Shown: piece by piece, positions 1-9,060 of the stretch
Position numbering within the stretch: position 1 is the first letter of the stretch
Layout: each line of letters opens with the position of its first letter
From: Alphaproteobacteria bacterium
Lineage (GTDB): Bacteria; Pseudomonadota; Alphaproteobacteria; Acetobacterales; Acetobacteraceae
Direction of reading: 5' to 3'
Assembly (NCBI GenBank): GCA_016869735.1
Contig: VGDL01000013.1
Location: 1 to 64,000 of the forward strand
DNA length: 64,000 bases
Notes under the pieces: model-generated
Databases searched by the model: none
What the model saw: the letters and a program-made list of their open reading frames with translations, nothing else
What the model was told of the DNA's origin: nothing
Made by a program: the position numbers and the translations under genes

Positions 1-1019
1 GCCGGCGTCAGCGCGAAATAGCGCGCCAGCCCATAGACAATGCCAGCCTTGAGCAACACCAAGCCGAAAGCCAGCCCCAGCAGCAGCACCGGTTCCTTCG
101 CCACTTCCCGGAAATCAATGCTCATGCCCACGCTGAAGAAGAAAATGCCCAGTAGCAGGCCTTTGAAGGGTTCAATCGCGGCTTGCACCGCGCGGCGATA
201 TTCGGTTTCGGCCAGCAACAACCCGGCAAAAAAGGCGCCAATCGCCATGGAAAGCCCAGCCTTGGCCGCCATGATGCCGGTCGCGACAATGACGAACAGC
301 ACGGCAGCGATGAAGAGTTCCTCCGAACGCTGCCCACCCACCAGACGGAAAAGCGGCCGGAGCACCACGCGCCCGACCAGCACAATCACCGCCAGCACCA
401 GCAGCGCCTGCCCCAAAGCGGTGGCGATGCTGAGCAGCACGGAACCGCCGCCCTTGGCGCCCAGGATACCGATGAAGAGCAATATGGGCACCACCGCCAC
501 ATCCTGCGCGAGCAGCACGGAAAAACTGGCGCGGCCGCCGCTGGTGAGCAGCCTTTCCTGCTGCGCCAGCAATTCCAACACAATCGCCGTGGAAGAAAGT
601 GCCAAGCAGGCCGCCAGCACCGCCGCAATCTGGGGTGTCAGGCCGAAGGCCAAGGCAATCAGGCTGATCGCAACAAAGCTGATCGCCATTTGCAGTCCGC
701 CAAGGCCCAGCACCAGCCGGCGCATCGCCTTCAGACGCTCAAAGGAAAGTTCAAGCCCAATCAGGAATAGCAGAAAGACCACGCCAAGCTCGGCAATCGC
801 GGTGACGCTTTTCGCGTCAATCACCGTGAACCAATAAAGCAGCGGGTATTCATTGATGAAGGACCCAAGCGCAAGAGGCCCCAGCACCGCCCCGGCACCG
901 AGATAGCCAAGCACCGGGCTGACACCAACGCGGCGCAACAGCGGCACGATCACGCCCGCCGTGCCGAGCACGACCAGCGCATCGCTATAGGCCTGGAAAT
1001 TGATCCCCTCAGCGGCCAC
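1..1019 (-). CDS. Kef-type monovalent cation:proton antiporter (CPA2 family), 3' end outside window
   Basis: Integral membrane K+/Na+:H+ antiporter of the CPA2 (KefB/KefC) family. I translated the minus strand from a GTG at 1019, the first start after an in-frame TAA, with an AAAGGA ribosome site just upstream. The visible 339 residues are strongly hydrophobic and carry the family segments FLIGLELS (about residues 85-92) and ALSSTAIVLELL. The usual length is 550-600 residues, so the missing part should include the end of the exchanger domain and any TrkA-N regulatory domain. No co-directional partner gene is visible. Whether it is glutathione-gated or a plain antiporter cannot be told without the C-terminus. 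Confidence 0.85.
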   Translation of the reverse strand, partial: MAAEGINFQAYSDALVVLGTAGVIVPLLRRVGVSPVLGYLGAGAVLGPLALGSFINEYPLLYWFTVIDAKSVTAIAELGVVFLLFLIGLELSFERLKAMRRLVLGLGGLQMAISFVAISLIALAFGLTPQIAAVLAACLALSSTAIVLELLAQQERLLTSGGRASFSVLLAQDVAVVPILLFIGILGAKGGGSVLLSIATALGQALLVLAVIVLVGRVVLRPLFRLVGGQRSEELFIAAVLFVIVATGIMAAKAGLSMAIGAFFAGLLLAETEYRRAVQAAIEPFKGLLLGIFFFSVGMSIDFREVAKEPVLLLGLAFGLVLLKAGIVYGLARYFALTP

Positions 1020-1090
1020 CCGGCATCCTTTTTACTGACGTAACTAGATTAGGATATGGGTTGCTCGTGGTGAATTTGAGGCAGCGGGAG

Positions 1091-1441
1091 TCAGGTCTTC
1101 AATAAGACAGCGTAACGCGCGGGATCAAAGCCGATCAGCAGCGCACCACCCTTGGTCAGCACCGGGCGCTTGATCATGCTGGGCTGCGCCAGCATCAGCG
1201 CGACCGCGCGGGCTTCATCCAGCCCTTGCTTCTGATCCTCGGGCAATTTGCGGAAGGTGGTGCCGGCGCGGTTCAATAGCGCCTCCCACCCCGCCTTGCC
1301 GACCCAGGCTTGCAGCTTGGCCGCGCTGATGCCGGCGGTCTTGTAGTCATGGAAATCATGGGCGATGCCCTCGGCTTCCAGCCAGGTGCGCGCCTTTTTC
1401 ATGGTGTCGCAATTCTTGATGCCATGGATGGTGATGGTCAT
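1091..1441 (-). CDS. ArsC/Spx-family reductase (YffB-like)
   Basis: 116-residue thioredoxin-fold protein of the ArsC/Spx superfamily. The N-terminus ITIHGIKNCDTMKKA is typical of the YffB subgroup, with one conserved Cys (residue 11) followed by a basic helix. The C-terminal half has IKRPVL, the cis-Pro region of the fold. Family members are thought to be glutathione-dependent thiol reductases; true arsenate reduction is not shown here. The ATG at 1441 is preceded by a GGGGGCG ribosome site. A reading frame continues upstream for 300 codons but only as the antisense of the GST gene, so the short start is preferred. It is divergent from the GST gene 90 bases away. Confidence 0.85.
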   Translation of the reverse strand: MTITIHGIKNCDTMKKARTWLEAEGIAHDFHDYKTAGISAAKLQAWVGKAGWEALLNRAGTTFRKLPEDQKQGLDEARAVALMLAQPSMIKRPVLTKGGALLIGFDPARYAVLLKT

Positions 1442-1531
1442 GTCGCCCCCGGTCTGATCGCCCCGCGATACCAGCCTTGCGCGCTGCGGCCAATCGCGCC
1501 AGCCTCGGCCCAACCGATCAGGAGCCTCCGC

Positions 1532-2413
1532 ATGAGCAGCACCAGCGATTACACGCCCCCCAAGGTCTGGACCTGGAACAAGGCCAATGGCGGGCGCTTT
1601 GCCAATATCAACCGCCCCATCGCCGGCCCGACGCATGACAAGGAATTGCCTGTGGGCCGCCACCCGATGCAGCTTTATTCGCTCGGCACGCCCAATGGCC
1701 AGAAGGTGACAATCCTGCTGGAGGAGCTTTTGGCGCTGGGCTACGCAGGCGCGGAATACGATGCCTGGCTGATCCGCATTGGTGAGGGCCAGCAATTCGG
1801 CAGCGGCTTTGTCGCGGTGAATCCGAATTCGAAAATCCCCGCGTTGTTGGATCGGAGCGGGCCGAAGCCCATTCGCGTTTTCGAAAGCGGTGCCATTCTG
1901 GTGCACCTCGCGGAAAAATTCGGCGCCTTCCTGCCGCAAGACCCAGCGCTGCGTGCCGAATGCCTTTCCTGGCTGTTCTGGCAAATGGGTAGCGCGCCCT
2001 ATCTTGGCGGTGGTTTTGGCCATTTCTACGCCTATGCGCCGGTGAAGATCGAATACGCGATTGACCGCTTCACTATGGAAACCAAACGGCAATTGGATGT
2101 GCTGGACCGGCGGCTGGCAGAAAGCGCCTATCTGGGTGGGGATGACTATACCATCGCCGATATCGCCGTTTGGCCCTGGTATGGCGGGCTGGTGCGCGGA
2201 TACCTGTATGGAGCAGCGGAATTCCTGGCCGTGCATGAATACAAGCATGTGCAGCGCTGGGCCGAGGCGATCTTTGCCCGTCCCGCCGTCAAACGCGGAC
2301 GCATGGTGAACCGCGTCACGGGCGATCCATCCGAACAATTGCATGAACGCCATGACGCGCGTGATTTCGATACAAAAACGCAAGACAAGCTCGCGCCTGG
2401 TGGCGCGGCCTGA
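1532..2413 (+). CDS. yghU: YghU-type glutathione S-transferase
   Basis: 293-residue soluble nu-class GST. The long N-terminal extension (TPPKVWTWNKANGGRFANIN) before the thioredoxin-like domain is characteristic of YghU/YfcG enzymes, which act as glutathione-dependent disulfide-bond oxidoreductases. The glutathione site appears as LGTPNGQKVTILLEEL (about residues 51-66), with NPNSKIPALLD and FESGAILVHLAEKFG after it, and an all-alpha C-terminal domain with YTIADIAVWPWYG. The ATG at 1532 has AGGAG at 1520-1524. The gene is intact and of normal length. It is separated by 39 bases from the downstream aldolase and may be co-transcribed with it. Confidence 0.9.
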   Translation: MSSTSDYTPPKVWTWNKANGGRFANINRPIAGPTHDKELPVGRHPMQLYSLGTPNGQKVTILLEELLALGYAGAEYDAWLIRIGEGQQFGSGFVAVNPNSKIPALLDRSGPKPIRVFESGAILVHLAEKFGAFLPQDPALRAECLSWLFWQMGSAPYLGGGFGHFYAYAPVKIEYAIDRFTMETKRQLDVLDRRLAESAYLGGDDYTIADIAVWPWYGGLVRGYLYGAAEFLAVHEYKHVQRWAEAIFARPAVKRGRMVNRVTGDPSEQLHERHDARDFDTKTQDKLAPGGAA

Positions 2414-2452
2414 TCAGGCTTCAACTCACATCACTTTCACAGGGGAAACACC

Positions 2453-3238
2453 ATGCCTATCGCTCCGAATTACGCGCGCCGTCGCCTGGAAAAGGGTGAA
2501 CTCGCCCTTGGCTTTGGCGTGCATCATTTGCGCACACCCGCTGTTGGCATGATTGCCGCGGCATCGGGCTTTGATTGGCTGTTCATTGACATGGAACATG
2601 GCGCAATGAGCGTGGATGACGCGACGCGCATGGCCATGGCCGCGCTTTCGCAGGGCGTCACACCCATTGTGCGCTGCTGCAAGGATGCGCTGTTTGAAGG
2701 CACGCGCTGCCTGGATAATGGCGCCATGGGCGTGGTGGTGCCGCATATTGATAATGCCGATGAGGCCCGTGATGTGGTGCGCGCCTTCCGCTATCCGCCA
2801 CTCGGTGAGCGTTCCTGGGGCGGCCCGCCGGCGCAATATGCCTTCCAGGTTTCCGATACCGCCGCGGCGCAGAAGGAATTGAATGAACAGATCATGGTCA
2901 CCGTCATGATCGAAACGCCCGAAGCGGTCGCGAATGCCGATTCAATCGCCGCCGTGCCGGGGGTGGATTGCCTCATGATCGGAACCTCGGACCTGACGGC
3001 TTCCATGGGCATTGCGGGGCAGATCGGTCACCCCGATGTGCGCGCGGCCTATGCCAAGGTGGCGGCGGCCTGCAAGGCGCATGGCAAGGTCATGGGCATG
3101 GGCGGCGTTTATGATGAAAAGGTCGCGCCGGATTACATCGCCCTTGGCGCGCGTTTCCTGTTGTCCGGGTCTGATCACGCCTTCCTCATGGCAGGCGGCG
3201 GTGCGCGGGCGAAGTTTCTCCGCGGCTTGCAGGGGTAG
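2453..3238 (+). CDS. HpcH/HpaI family aldolase
   Basis: 261-residue class II, metal-dependent aldolase of the HpcH/HpaI family, cytoplasmic TIM barrel. Members retro-aldol cleave 4-hydroxy-2-oxo acids to pyruvate and an aldehyde. Visible family features are FDWLFIDMEHG, VVVPHIDNADEA, the substrate loop YPPLGERSWGGPPAQY, the metal ligand region MVTVMIETPEA and GTSDLTASMG. Length is normal for 4-hydroxy-2-oxoheptanedioate aldolase. No other homoprotocatechuate genes lie nearby, so the physiological substrate is open; many stand-alone homologues in this order are promiscuous sugar-acid aldolases. The start ATG has an AGGGGAAA ribosome site. Confidence 0.88.
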   Translation: MPIAPNYARRRLEKGELALGFGVHHLRTPAVGMIAAASGFDWLFIDMEHGAMSVDDATRMAMAALSQGVTPIVRCCKDALFEGTRCLDNGAMGVVVPHIDNADEARDVVRAFRYPPLGERSWGGPPAQYAFQVSDTAAAQKELNEQIMVTVMIETPEAVANADSIAAVPGVDCLMIGTSDLTASMGIAGQIGHPDVRAAYAKVAAACKAHGKVMGMGGVYDEKVAPDYIALGARFLLSGSDHAFLMAGGGARAKFLRGLQG

Positions 3239-3412
3239 TGTAACGGGAGTCGGTAACAAGCGGGGTTTGCCCGAGCTTCAAGCGGCTTTCGCGAAGGGCT
3301 GCCCCGCCTGCCTTGCATGGCAAGCGGCTGCAGGGCGTGGCTAGACTTCACGCAGGGCTCGCTTGATTCGGGCCCATCGCGACATCACCTCTCGCGCCGA
3401 AAGGTTTACCTC

Positions 3413-4444
3413 ATGCGCCGCCGTTCCCTGCTTGCCTTGTCCTTTGCCGCGCCACTGACCGCGCCTGCGCTGGTGGCGGCGCAGGAACGCGCGCTCAATC
3501 TCTATTCATCGCGCCATTACGATACGGATCGTGCGCTATATGAGGGTTTCACGGCAGAGACCGACATTCGCATCCGCCTGATTGAAGGTGATGCGGACCA
3601 ATTGATCGCGCGCATTCAATCAGAAGGGGCGAATAGCCCCGCCGATGTGCTGATTACGGTGGATGCTGCGAAGCTCGCGCGCGCGGTGGATGCCGGCATT
3701 CTCGCCGAAACGCGGAGCGAGATTCTGGAAGCGCGCATCCCGGCGCATCTGCGCGCCGCGGACGGGCAATGGTATGGGCTTTCCAGCCGCGCGCGCGTGA
3801 TCATGTATGACCGCCAGCGCGGCATGCCGGAAGGTGTTGCGCGGTATGAGGATTTGGCTTTGCCGGCGCAGCGTGGGCAGGTGCTGATCCGCGCGGCGGC
3901 ACATCCTTACAATACCTCCCTCATGGCCAGCATTCTTTTGGCCAATGGGGCGGAAGCGGCGGAAGCCTGGGCGCGCGGCGTTGTCGCGAATATGGCCCGC
4001 CCACCGCAGGGCGGTGACACGCCACAATTCCAGGCGGTGGCCGCCGGCGTGGGGCGCATGGCAGTCGCCAATACCTATTACCTGGCGCGGTTCGGTGCCT
4101 CATCCACTGCTCAGGAAAAGGCGCTTTATGATCGAATTGGCGTGATTTTCCCCAATCAGGCGCCCTGGGATCGCGGCACGCATGTGAATGTCTCGGGCGC
4201 TGGTGTGGTGCGGTCTTCTTCGAACAAGACAACCGCGCTCCGCTTCATTGAATACCTCAGCAGCCAGCGCGCGCAGGAATTGTTTGCCAATGGCAATTTC
4301 GAATATCCGGTGGTGCCGGGCATTGCAGCGCATCCGGCGCTGACCGCACTTGGCAGCTTCCGTGCCGATCAATTGAATGCGCAACGCTATGGCGCGCTGG
4401 CGCCGGAGGCGTTGCGGATCATGCAGCGCGCCGGCTGGCGCTAA
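3413..4444 (+). CDS. Ferric-iron ABC transporter substrate-binding protein (FutA/FbpA-like)
   Basis: 343-residue periplasmic binding protein. A positively charged signal peptide (MRRRSLLALSFAAPLTAPAL, ending VAA-Q) precedes LNLYSSRHYDTDRALYEGF, the hallmark start of FutA-type Fe3+ receptors. Further family blocks are NTYYLARF, VNVSGAGVV and IEYLSSQRAQELFANGNFEYPV; the tyrosines of NTYY are the likely Fe3+ ligands. The ATG at 3413 follows an AAAGG ribosome site. The gene ends 5 bases before the end of the permease gene, which runs on the opposite strand, so receptor and permease are convergent. No ATPase of this system is in the window. Confidence 0.88.
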   Translation: MRRRSLLALSFAAPLTAPALVAAQERALNLYSSRHYDTDRALYEGFTAETDIRIRLIEGDADQLIARIQSEGANSPADVLITVDAAKLARAVDAGILAETRSEILEARIPAHLRAADGQWYGLSSRARVIMYDRQRGMPEGVARYEDLALPAQRGQVLIRAAAHPYNTSLMASILLANGAEAAEAWARGVVANMARPPQGGDTPQFQAVAAGVGRMAVANTYYLARFGASSTAQEKALYDRIGVIFPNQAPWDRGTHVNVSGAGVVRSSSNKTTALRFIEYLSSQRAQELFANGNFEYPVVPGIAAHPALTALGSFRADQLNAQRYGALAPEALRIMQRAGWR

Positions 4445-4449
4445 AGAAA

Positions 4450-6108
4450 TTAGTCGCGTCGCATCATCCGCGTAAGGGCGGCCACCGGCAGCAGCCCCAC
4501 CAGCACAATCAGGACGGCCGCGGTCGACGCCTCGGCCAATCTTTCATCGGACGCCAGATTATAGACACGCACCGCGAGCGTATCGAGGTCAAAGGGCCGC
4601 ACGATCAACGTCGCGGGCAATTCCTTCATGGTGTCCACAAAGACCAAAAGCCCCGCGGTCAGCAGCGCGCCACGCGCCAGCGGCACTTCCACTTCGCGCA
4701 CCGCCTGACCGGGCCGCCGGCCCAAAACCCGCGCCGCATCCGTATAGGATGGCTTGAGCCGCGCGAGGCCTGATTCAACGGTGGAGAGCGCCACCGCCAA
4801 GAACCGCACCAAATAGGCAAATACCAGCGCCACCATGGTGCCAGACAGCAAAAGCCCGGATGAAACGCCAAACCGCGCGCGCAGCCAGGAATCGAGCGCA
4901 TTATCGAACAAGCCGAAAGGCACCAGCACGCCCACCGCAATCACCGAACCCGGCAGCGCATAGCCAAGCGATGCCACCCGATTGGCAATGCTGCGCGCGG
5001 GCGATGGGTAAAGCCGCGCCGCCCAGGCCATGCCGGCGGCGAGCAGCACCGCAAGCGAGGCCGTGATGCCGGACAGCACCAGGGAATTGCGCGCATAGGG
5101 CAGATAGCGCCCGGGGCTGAAGGGATCACCGGCTTGCGCCAATAGCCACAACAACGCACCAGCCGGAATGACAAAACCAATCAGCAACGGCAGCGCGCAA
5201 GCAAGCAGCACCATCGCTTCCCGCCAGCCGGAAAGCCGCACGGGGCGAAGCGCCGGGTGGCGTGTCGTGGTTGGGTGAAAGCGCCGCCCGCCGCGCGAGA
5301 AATGCTCCAGCCCCAGCAAAAGGCCAACACAGCCAAGCAAAGCCACGGCAAGCTGCGCGGCTGCCGGGCGGTTATCCATGCCGAACCAGGCCTCATAAAT
5401 GCCGGTCGTGAAGGTTCTTACCGCGAAATGCTGCACCGTGCCGAAATCAGCGAGGGTTTCCATCAAGGCCAGCGCAATGCCCGCCGCCAAGGCCGGGCGC
5501 GCGAGCGGCAGCGCGACATGCAAAAAACTCCGCGCCAGCCCATGGCCCAAGGTGCGCGATGCTTCGATCAGGCACACGCTTTGCTGCAAGAAGGCCGCGC
5601 GGCAGAGCATATAAACATAAGGATACAGCACCATCGAAAGCATGAGCGCCACGCCAGGCAGGCTGCGGATTTCCGGGAACCAGTATTGCCCGAAGGAAAG
5701 CCCGGTCGCGGTGCGGAGCGTGCTTTGCACCGGCCCCGCGACATCCAAAAGCCACGTATAGACATAGCCGCAAAGATAGGCGGGCATGGCAATCGGCAGC
5801 AGCAGCGCCACTTCCAGAAAGCGCCGGCCGCGAAACTCACAAGCCACCACCAGCCAAGCCGTGACGGCACCTGCGCTGCCTGCCATCAGCGCCACCAGCA
5901 GGGCCAAAAGCGCGGAACTGGCCAGCATGCCGGGCAGCGTGGTTGCCGCAATATGCTGCCAGACCTCGCCGCCCGGGGCAGCGGCGGTTACCAGCACGGC
6001 CAGGATCGGTGTCGCCATCGCCAGCGCCACAAGAAATGACCCCCAGGCCCAGGCCGGGCTGCGGCGCCGGGCAGGCATGGGGCTTTGGGTGTCGGTGGCG
6101 GAACTCAT
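4450..6108 (-). CDS. Iron(III) ABC transporter permease (FbpB-like, fused double permease)
   Basis: 552-residue inner-membrane protein with about twelve hydrophobic segments and two binding-protein-dependent transport permease domains in tandem (roughly residues 50-270 and 330-545), the FbpB/SfuB arrangement. The second half contains the EAA-type cytoplasmic loop around YTDAARVLGRRPGQAVREVEVPL; the first half has an equivalent around ASRTLGHGLARSFLHVALPLARPAL. It should pass Fe3+ from the adjacent FutA-like receptor, which is encoded convergently. The ATPase is missing nearby. Start is the ATG at 6108. Confidence 0.88.
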   Translation of the reverse strand: MSSATDTQSPMPARRRSPAWAWGSFLVALAMATPILAVLVTAAAPGGEVWQHIAATTLPGMLASSALLALLVALMAGSAGAVTAWLVVACEFRGRRFLEVALLLPIAMPAYLCGYVYTWLLDVAGPVQSTLRTATGLSFGQYWFPEIRSLPGVALMLSMVLYPYVYMLCRAAFLQQSVCLIEASRTLGHGLARSFLHVALPLARPALAAGIALALMETLADFGTVQHFAVRTFTTGIYEAWFGMDNRPAAAQLAVALLGCVGLLLGLEHFSRGGRRFHPTTTRHPALRPVRLSGWREAMVLLACALPLLIGFVIPAGALLWLLAQAGDPFSPGRYLPYARNSLVLSGITASLAVLLAAGMAWAARLYPSPARSIANRVASLGYALPGSVIAVGVLVPFGLFDNALDSWLRARFGVSSGLLLSGTMVALVFAYLVRFLAVALSTVESGLARLKPSYTDAARVLGRRPGQAVREVEVPLARGALLTAGLLVFVDTMKELPATLIVRPFDLDTLAVRVYNLASDERLAEASTAAVLIVLVGLLPVAALTRMMRRD

Positions 6109-6153
6109 GCACCTGCCCCTATCACGGGTGCCTGCCCTGGGCGAGGTGCCGGC

Positions 6154-6960
6154 CTATCTTCGGACCGGCGCTGAGCCCGGGTTGAAGCCATCCAGCGTCC
6201 AATAATAGGCGGCAGCGCTGGAGCGCATGCTGCCGATACGCGGCGCGCTTAGGTCCAGGATGACCACAATCACCGAAGTCCACATGCCAATCAGCAATAG
6301 CGACAGAATCGGGAGGGAAAGCCCGCGCAGCCCCAATTGATAGCCGAGTGCACCAATGCTCAGCACTGCAATGCCCATCAGCAGCCAGACCATTTGCACC
6401 GGCATGCTTTGATTGAACGCGAAGCGTTCGGCGGTTGAACTGTCAAACACCTCATTCGTGGCGGCCATCAGGGAAGATGAAATCGCATCCGGCCTTTCGC
6501 GCACAATAGCGGTGACATGGTCCCAAATGCGGTTTTGTAGTGCTGAAGTCCGGTCATTGATGCTGCGCACCACATCGCGGTCCAGCGGCGCCGTGATGAA
6601 ATCGGCGCGGACCTTGGTGTATTCTTCGAAAAGCTTGGCCAATTCCTCGCCGCGCGGATGGCCTATTGCCTTGGCGCGCAGCCAGGCGGTCCCAATCGCA
6701 TTGGCTTCCATCAGCGTGCCCTGGCGGCGTTCTTCAAAACGTGTGGTGGCGAAGGAAAGTGTGAGCGCCAACACGAAGGCGAGCAGGCCGAGCATACCGC
6801 CCACCACCACGCTAACTCCTTCCGCCGGTGCGGCGCCGCGCGCCGTATGGCGGCGGCCAAGCCAGGCACCCAGCGCCTGGGCCAGCCACTGCACCAAAAA
6901 AAACAGCAGCCAAAAGGCAAAAAGGCTGAAGGCCAGGATTTCGGCGAGCAGGTTCATCAT
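6154..6960 (-). CDS. DUF4239 (bestrophin-like) membrane protein
   Basis: 268-residue predicted membrane protein. Hydrophobic segments lie near residues 8-30 and 48-72, and a pair at about 190-245, flanking a soluble, charged middle. The block GLLAFVLALTLSFATTRFEE followed by EANAIGTAWLRAKAIG is the signature of DUF4239, a family distantly related to bestrophin channels whose function is unknown. The start codon overlaps the stop of the upstream M20 peptidase gene by 4 bases (ATGA), so the two are translationally coupled. No enzymatic residues are evident. A channel role is only suggested by the fold relationship. Confidence 0.8.
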   Translation of the reverse strand: MMNLLAEILAFSLFAFWLLFFLVQWLAQALGAWLGRRHTARGAAPAEGVSVVVGGMLGLLAFVLALTLSFATTRFEERRQGTLMEANAIGTAWLRAKAIGHPRGEELAKLFEEYTKVRADFITAPLDRDVVRSINDRTSALQNRIWDHVTAIVRERPDAISSSLMAATNEVFDSSTAERFAFNQSMPVQMVWLLMGIAVLSIGALGYQLGLRGLSLPILSLLLIGMWTSVIVVILDLSAPRIGSMRSSAAAYYWTLDGFNPGSAPVRR

Positions 6961-8225
6961 GCGGCATGCTCCGCGCTCAGGAAATCAAACCCCGCCAGGG
7001 CATGGACCTGGGCGATGGCTTCCAATTCCGCGACCGAAACCCATTCATCCGCGCCGCCCATGTTGTGTGGCGTTGGGCCATAAACCACGGTCGGCAGGCC
7101 CGCCATGCGAAACCAGCGCGCATCGGAACCGCCGACGCGCATATTCACGGCCACGGCTTCTTGCAGCACTTCTTCGGCCACTTGATGCACATGGCGCACA
7201 ATGGGCAAGGCTGGGTCAGTGTGGTTGGGTTCAAAACAGCGCAGCACGCGCCAGGTAATGCCGGGCAGCGCATCCAAAGCCTGATGCAGCACGCCCAGCA
7301 ACCGCGCGCTAGGCACACCCACCGGCAGGCGGATATCGCAGGCCGCCCGCGCCGAGGCCGGCACCAGATTGGGCGAGGCACCGCCTTCGATCCGCCCGAT
7401 ATTCACGGTGACACTGCCAAGCACCGCGGCTTCCCCGGCACCTGACAGCGCTTCACTGATTCCGCGCGCGGCGGCGATGGCGGCGGTGACCGCAGGCGGC
7501 GCTTCCGGCGCCAGGCTGCGCAGCGCCGCCACCGCATCCAGGGCAGCGCGCAGTCGGTCAATGGCGTTGTCGCCCAAATGCACATGCGCACCGTGGGAGG
7601 CGCGGCCCGCGGCCTCAATCTCGATCCAGACAAAGCCCTTTTCGCCAAAGCGCAGCACACGCGGGCTGCCGGCATCGCCGATGATCACGCCATCCGCCTG
7701 CGCCAGGCCCGGCACATTGTCCAGCAGCCATTTGGTGCCGAGCGGGCCCATGCTCTCCTCATCGCCCGCCAGCGTCAGCAGTGCCTCCCCCGGCCAGGCA
7801 TGGCGGTATTCGGCCAGCAGGGCGAAGGCCAGCATGGAAGCGGCAATGCCGCCCTTCATATCGGCGACACCGCGCCCATAAAGCCGGCCATCGCGAACAA
7901 GGCCGCCTAGCGGCGGCACGGTCCAGGGCAAAGCCTCATTCACCGGATAGGTATCCAGATGGCCATTATAGGCCAGCAGGCGGCCCGGCCCAGCGCCTTT
8001 GATGCGTGCAACCAGGTTGGTCACCTGGGGGTCTGTCGCATGGAGCGAAATCTCAGCCGCTGGCGCCAGGGCGCGGAGCATCTTGGCGGCTTCCTCAGCC
8101 ACCGCCCGCACATCCCCTGGCGGGTTGGGGGAGGCAATGGCGGTCAGGCGCTGGGTGAGTGCAACAACCCCTGGCGCATGATGGGCGGCGGCGGCGGCAA
8201 AAGCGGCGCGGTCGGAAAGGGTCAT
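6957..8225 (-). CDS. M20 family metallopeptidase (acetylornithine deacetylase/ArgE-DapE type)
   Basis: 422-residue cytoplasmic zinc hydrolase of the M20 family, which cleaves N-acyl amino acids or small peptides. Seen in order: SPNPPGD, the first metal ligand motif [19 protein letters not shown] with the bridging Asp, [15 protein letters not shown] with the catalytic and metal Glu residues, a dimerisation domain with [19 protein letters not shown], and a late metal site region in the [20 protein letters not shown] block. Start is the ATG at 8225; the frame stays open upstream but that stretch is antisense to ppa. It overlaps the DUF4239 gene by 4 bases. Substrate cannot be assigned; it is not a clear argE or dapE by context. 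Confidence 0.85.
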   Translation of the reverse strand: MTLSDRAAFAAAAAHHAPGVVALTQRLTAIASPNPPGDVRAVAEEAAKMLRALAPAAEISLHATDPQVTNLVARIKGAGPGRLLAYNGHLDTYPVNEALPWTVPPLGGLVRDGRLYGRGVADMKGGIAASMLAFALLAEYRHAWPGEALLTLAGDEESMGPLGTKWLLDNVPGLAQADGVIIGDAGSPRVLRFGEKGFVWIEIEAAGRASHGAHVHLGDNAIDRLRAALDAVAALRSLAPEAPPAVTAAIAAARGISEALSGAGEAAVLGSVTVNIGRIEGGASPNLVPASARAACDIRLPVGVPSARLLGVLHQALDALPGITWRVLRCFEPNHTDPALPIVRHVHQVAEEVLQEAVAVNMRVGGSDARWFRMAGLPTVVYGPTPHNMGGADEWVSVAELEAIAQVHALAGFDFLSAEHAA

Positions 8226-8361
8226 CTTACCAGCCTGCGGGGCGGCGCGGTTGCTGGCAAGCCGGAACATGCTTGCATTATTGGCCCGCGCGGTCGTATC
8301 CGGCCCCGAAAGGGCTTTCGCGCGGTCGCAGTGGCCGCCCCGCCGCCCCTGGAGAGACCTC

Positions 8362-8892
8362 ATGCGCATAGATGCCATTCCCATCGGCAATGACCCGCCG
8401 AATGATGTGAATGTGATCATTGAAGTCCCGATCGGCGGCGAGCCCATCAAATATGAGATGGACAAGGCCGCAGGCACGCTTTTCGTGGATCGCTTCCTGC
8501 ACACCCCTATGCGCTATCCGGGGAATTACGGCTTTGTGCCGCACACACTTTCCGAAGATGGCGACCCGATTGATGTGCTTGTCGCCAATACGCGGCCCAT
8601 CGTGCCCGGTGCGGTGTTGAATGTGCGCCCCGTTGGCGTGATGAAGATGGAAGATGATGGCGGGGGGGATGAAAAGATCATCGCCGTGCCATCCACCAAG
8701 CTGACCCAGCGCTATGTCCATGTGCAGAACCACACGGACCTGCCCAAGATCACCATTGAGCAAATCCAGCATTTCTTTGAGCATTATAAGGATCTGGAAC
8801 CCGGCAAATGGGTGAAATTCATCGGCTGGGGCGATGCCGAGGAAGCCCGGCGGCTGATCCGGGAAGCCATTGAACGGGCCAAAACCGCCTGA
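8362..8892 (+). CDS. ppa: Inorganic pyrophosphatase
   Basis: 176-residue family I soluble pyrophosphatase, hydrolysing PPi to two phosphates in the cytoplasm. The diagnostic D-x-D-P-x-D motif is present in EDGDPIDVL, and [27 protein letters not shown] and the KWVKFIGW end block match the family. A ribosome site GGAGAG lies 5 bases before the ATG at 8362. It is divergent from the M20 gene and only 168 bases upstream of the membrane pyrophosphatase hppA in the same direction, so the two PPi-consuming enzymes are neighbours. Confidence 0.97.
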   Translation: MRIDAIPIGNDPPNDVNVIIEVPIGGEPIKYEMDKAAGTLFVDRFLHTPMRYPGNYGFVPHTLSEDGDPIDVLVANTRPIVPGAVLNVRPVGVMKMEDDGGGDEKIIAVPSTKLTQRYVHVQNHTDLPKITIEQIQHFFEHYKDLEPGKWVKFIGWGDAEEARRLIREAIERAKTA

Positions 8893-8998
8893 ATGGCCAG
8901 CCGGGGGTTAAGGTTTTAGGGGTCAGGCCCCCTCCCCCCGTTGCGCCCTTTCTTCTCCCCTTCTAAGGAAAGTTCAACGAGTCCGGCGTGGATACCCC

Positions 8999-9020
8999 GC
9001 GCCGGTCGCCATACCGGCGC
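8999..9020 (+). promoter_or_regulatory. Hairpin in the hppA leader
   Basis: An 8-bp perfect inverted repeat (GCGCCGGT at 8999-9006 and ACCGGCGC at 9013-9020, 6-base loop) about 40 bases before the hppA start. It has no T run and could be a leader stem or chance in GC-rich DNA. Confidence 0.25.
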
Positions 9021-9060
9021 GCGGCGGCCCGTTCCGCGCCACGAAGGGGGAGTCTGAGCT

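Noticed and set aside
40-837. 265-codon plus-strand frame at the window start
   Set aside because: It is antisense to the Kef-type antiporter, whose translation gives clear family motifs. The frame is Ser/Thr/Ala-rich with no family.
1442-2383. Upstream extension of the ArsC/Spx-like gene by 314 codons
   Set aside because: This stretch is antisense to the YghU-type GST. The real start at 1441 fits family length and has a ribosome site.
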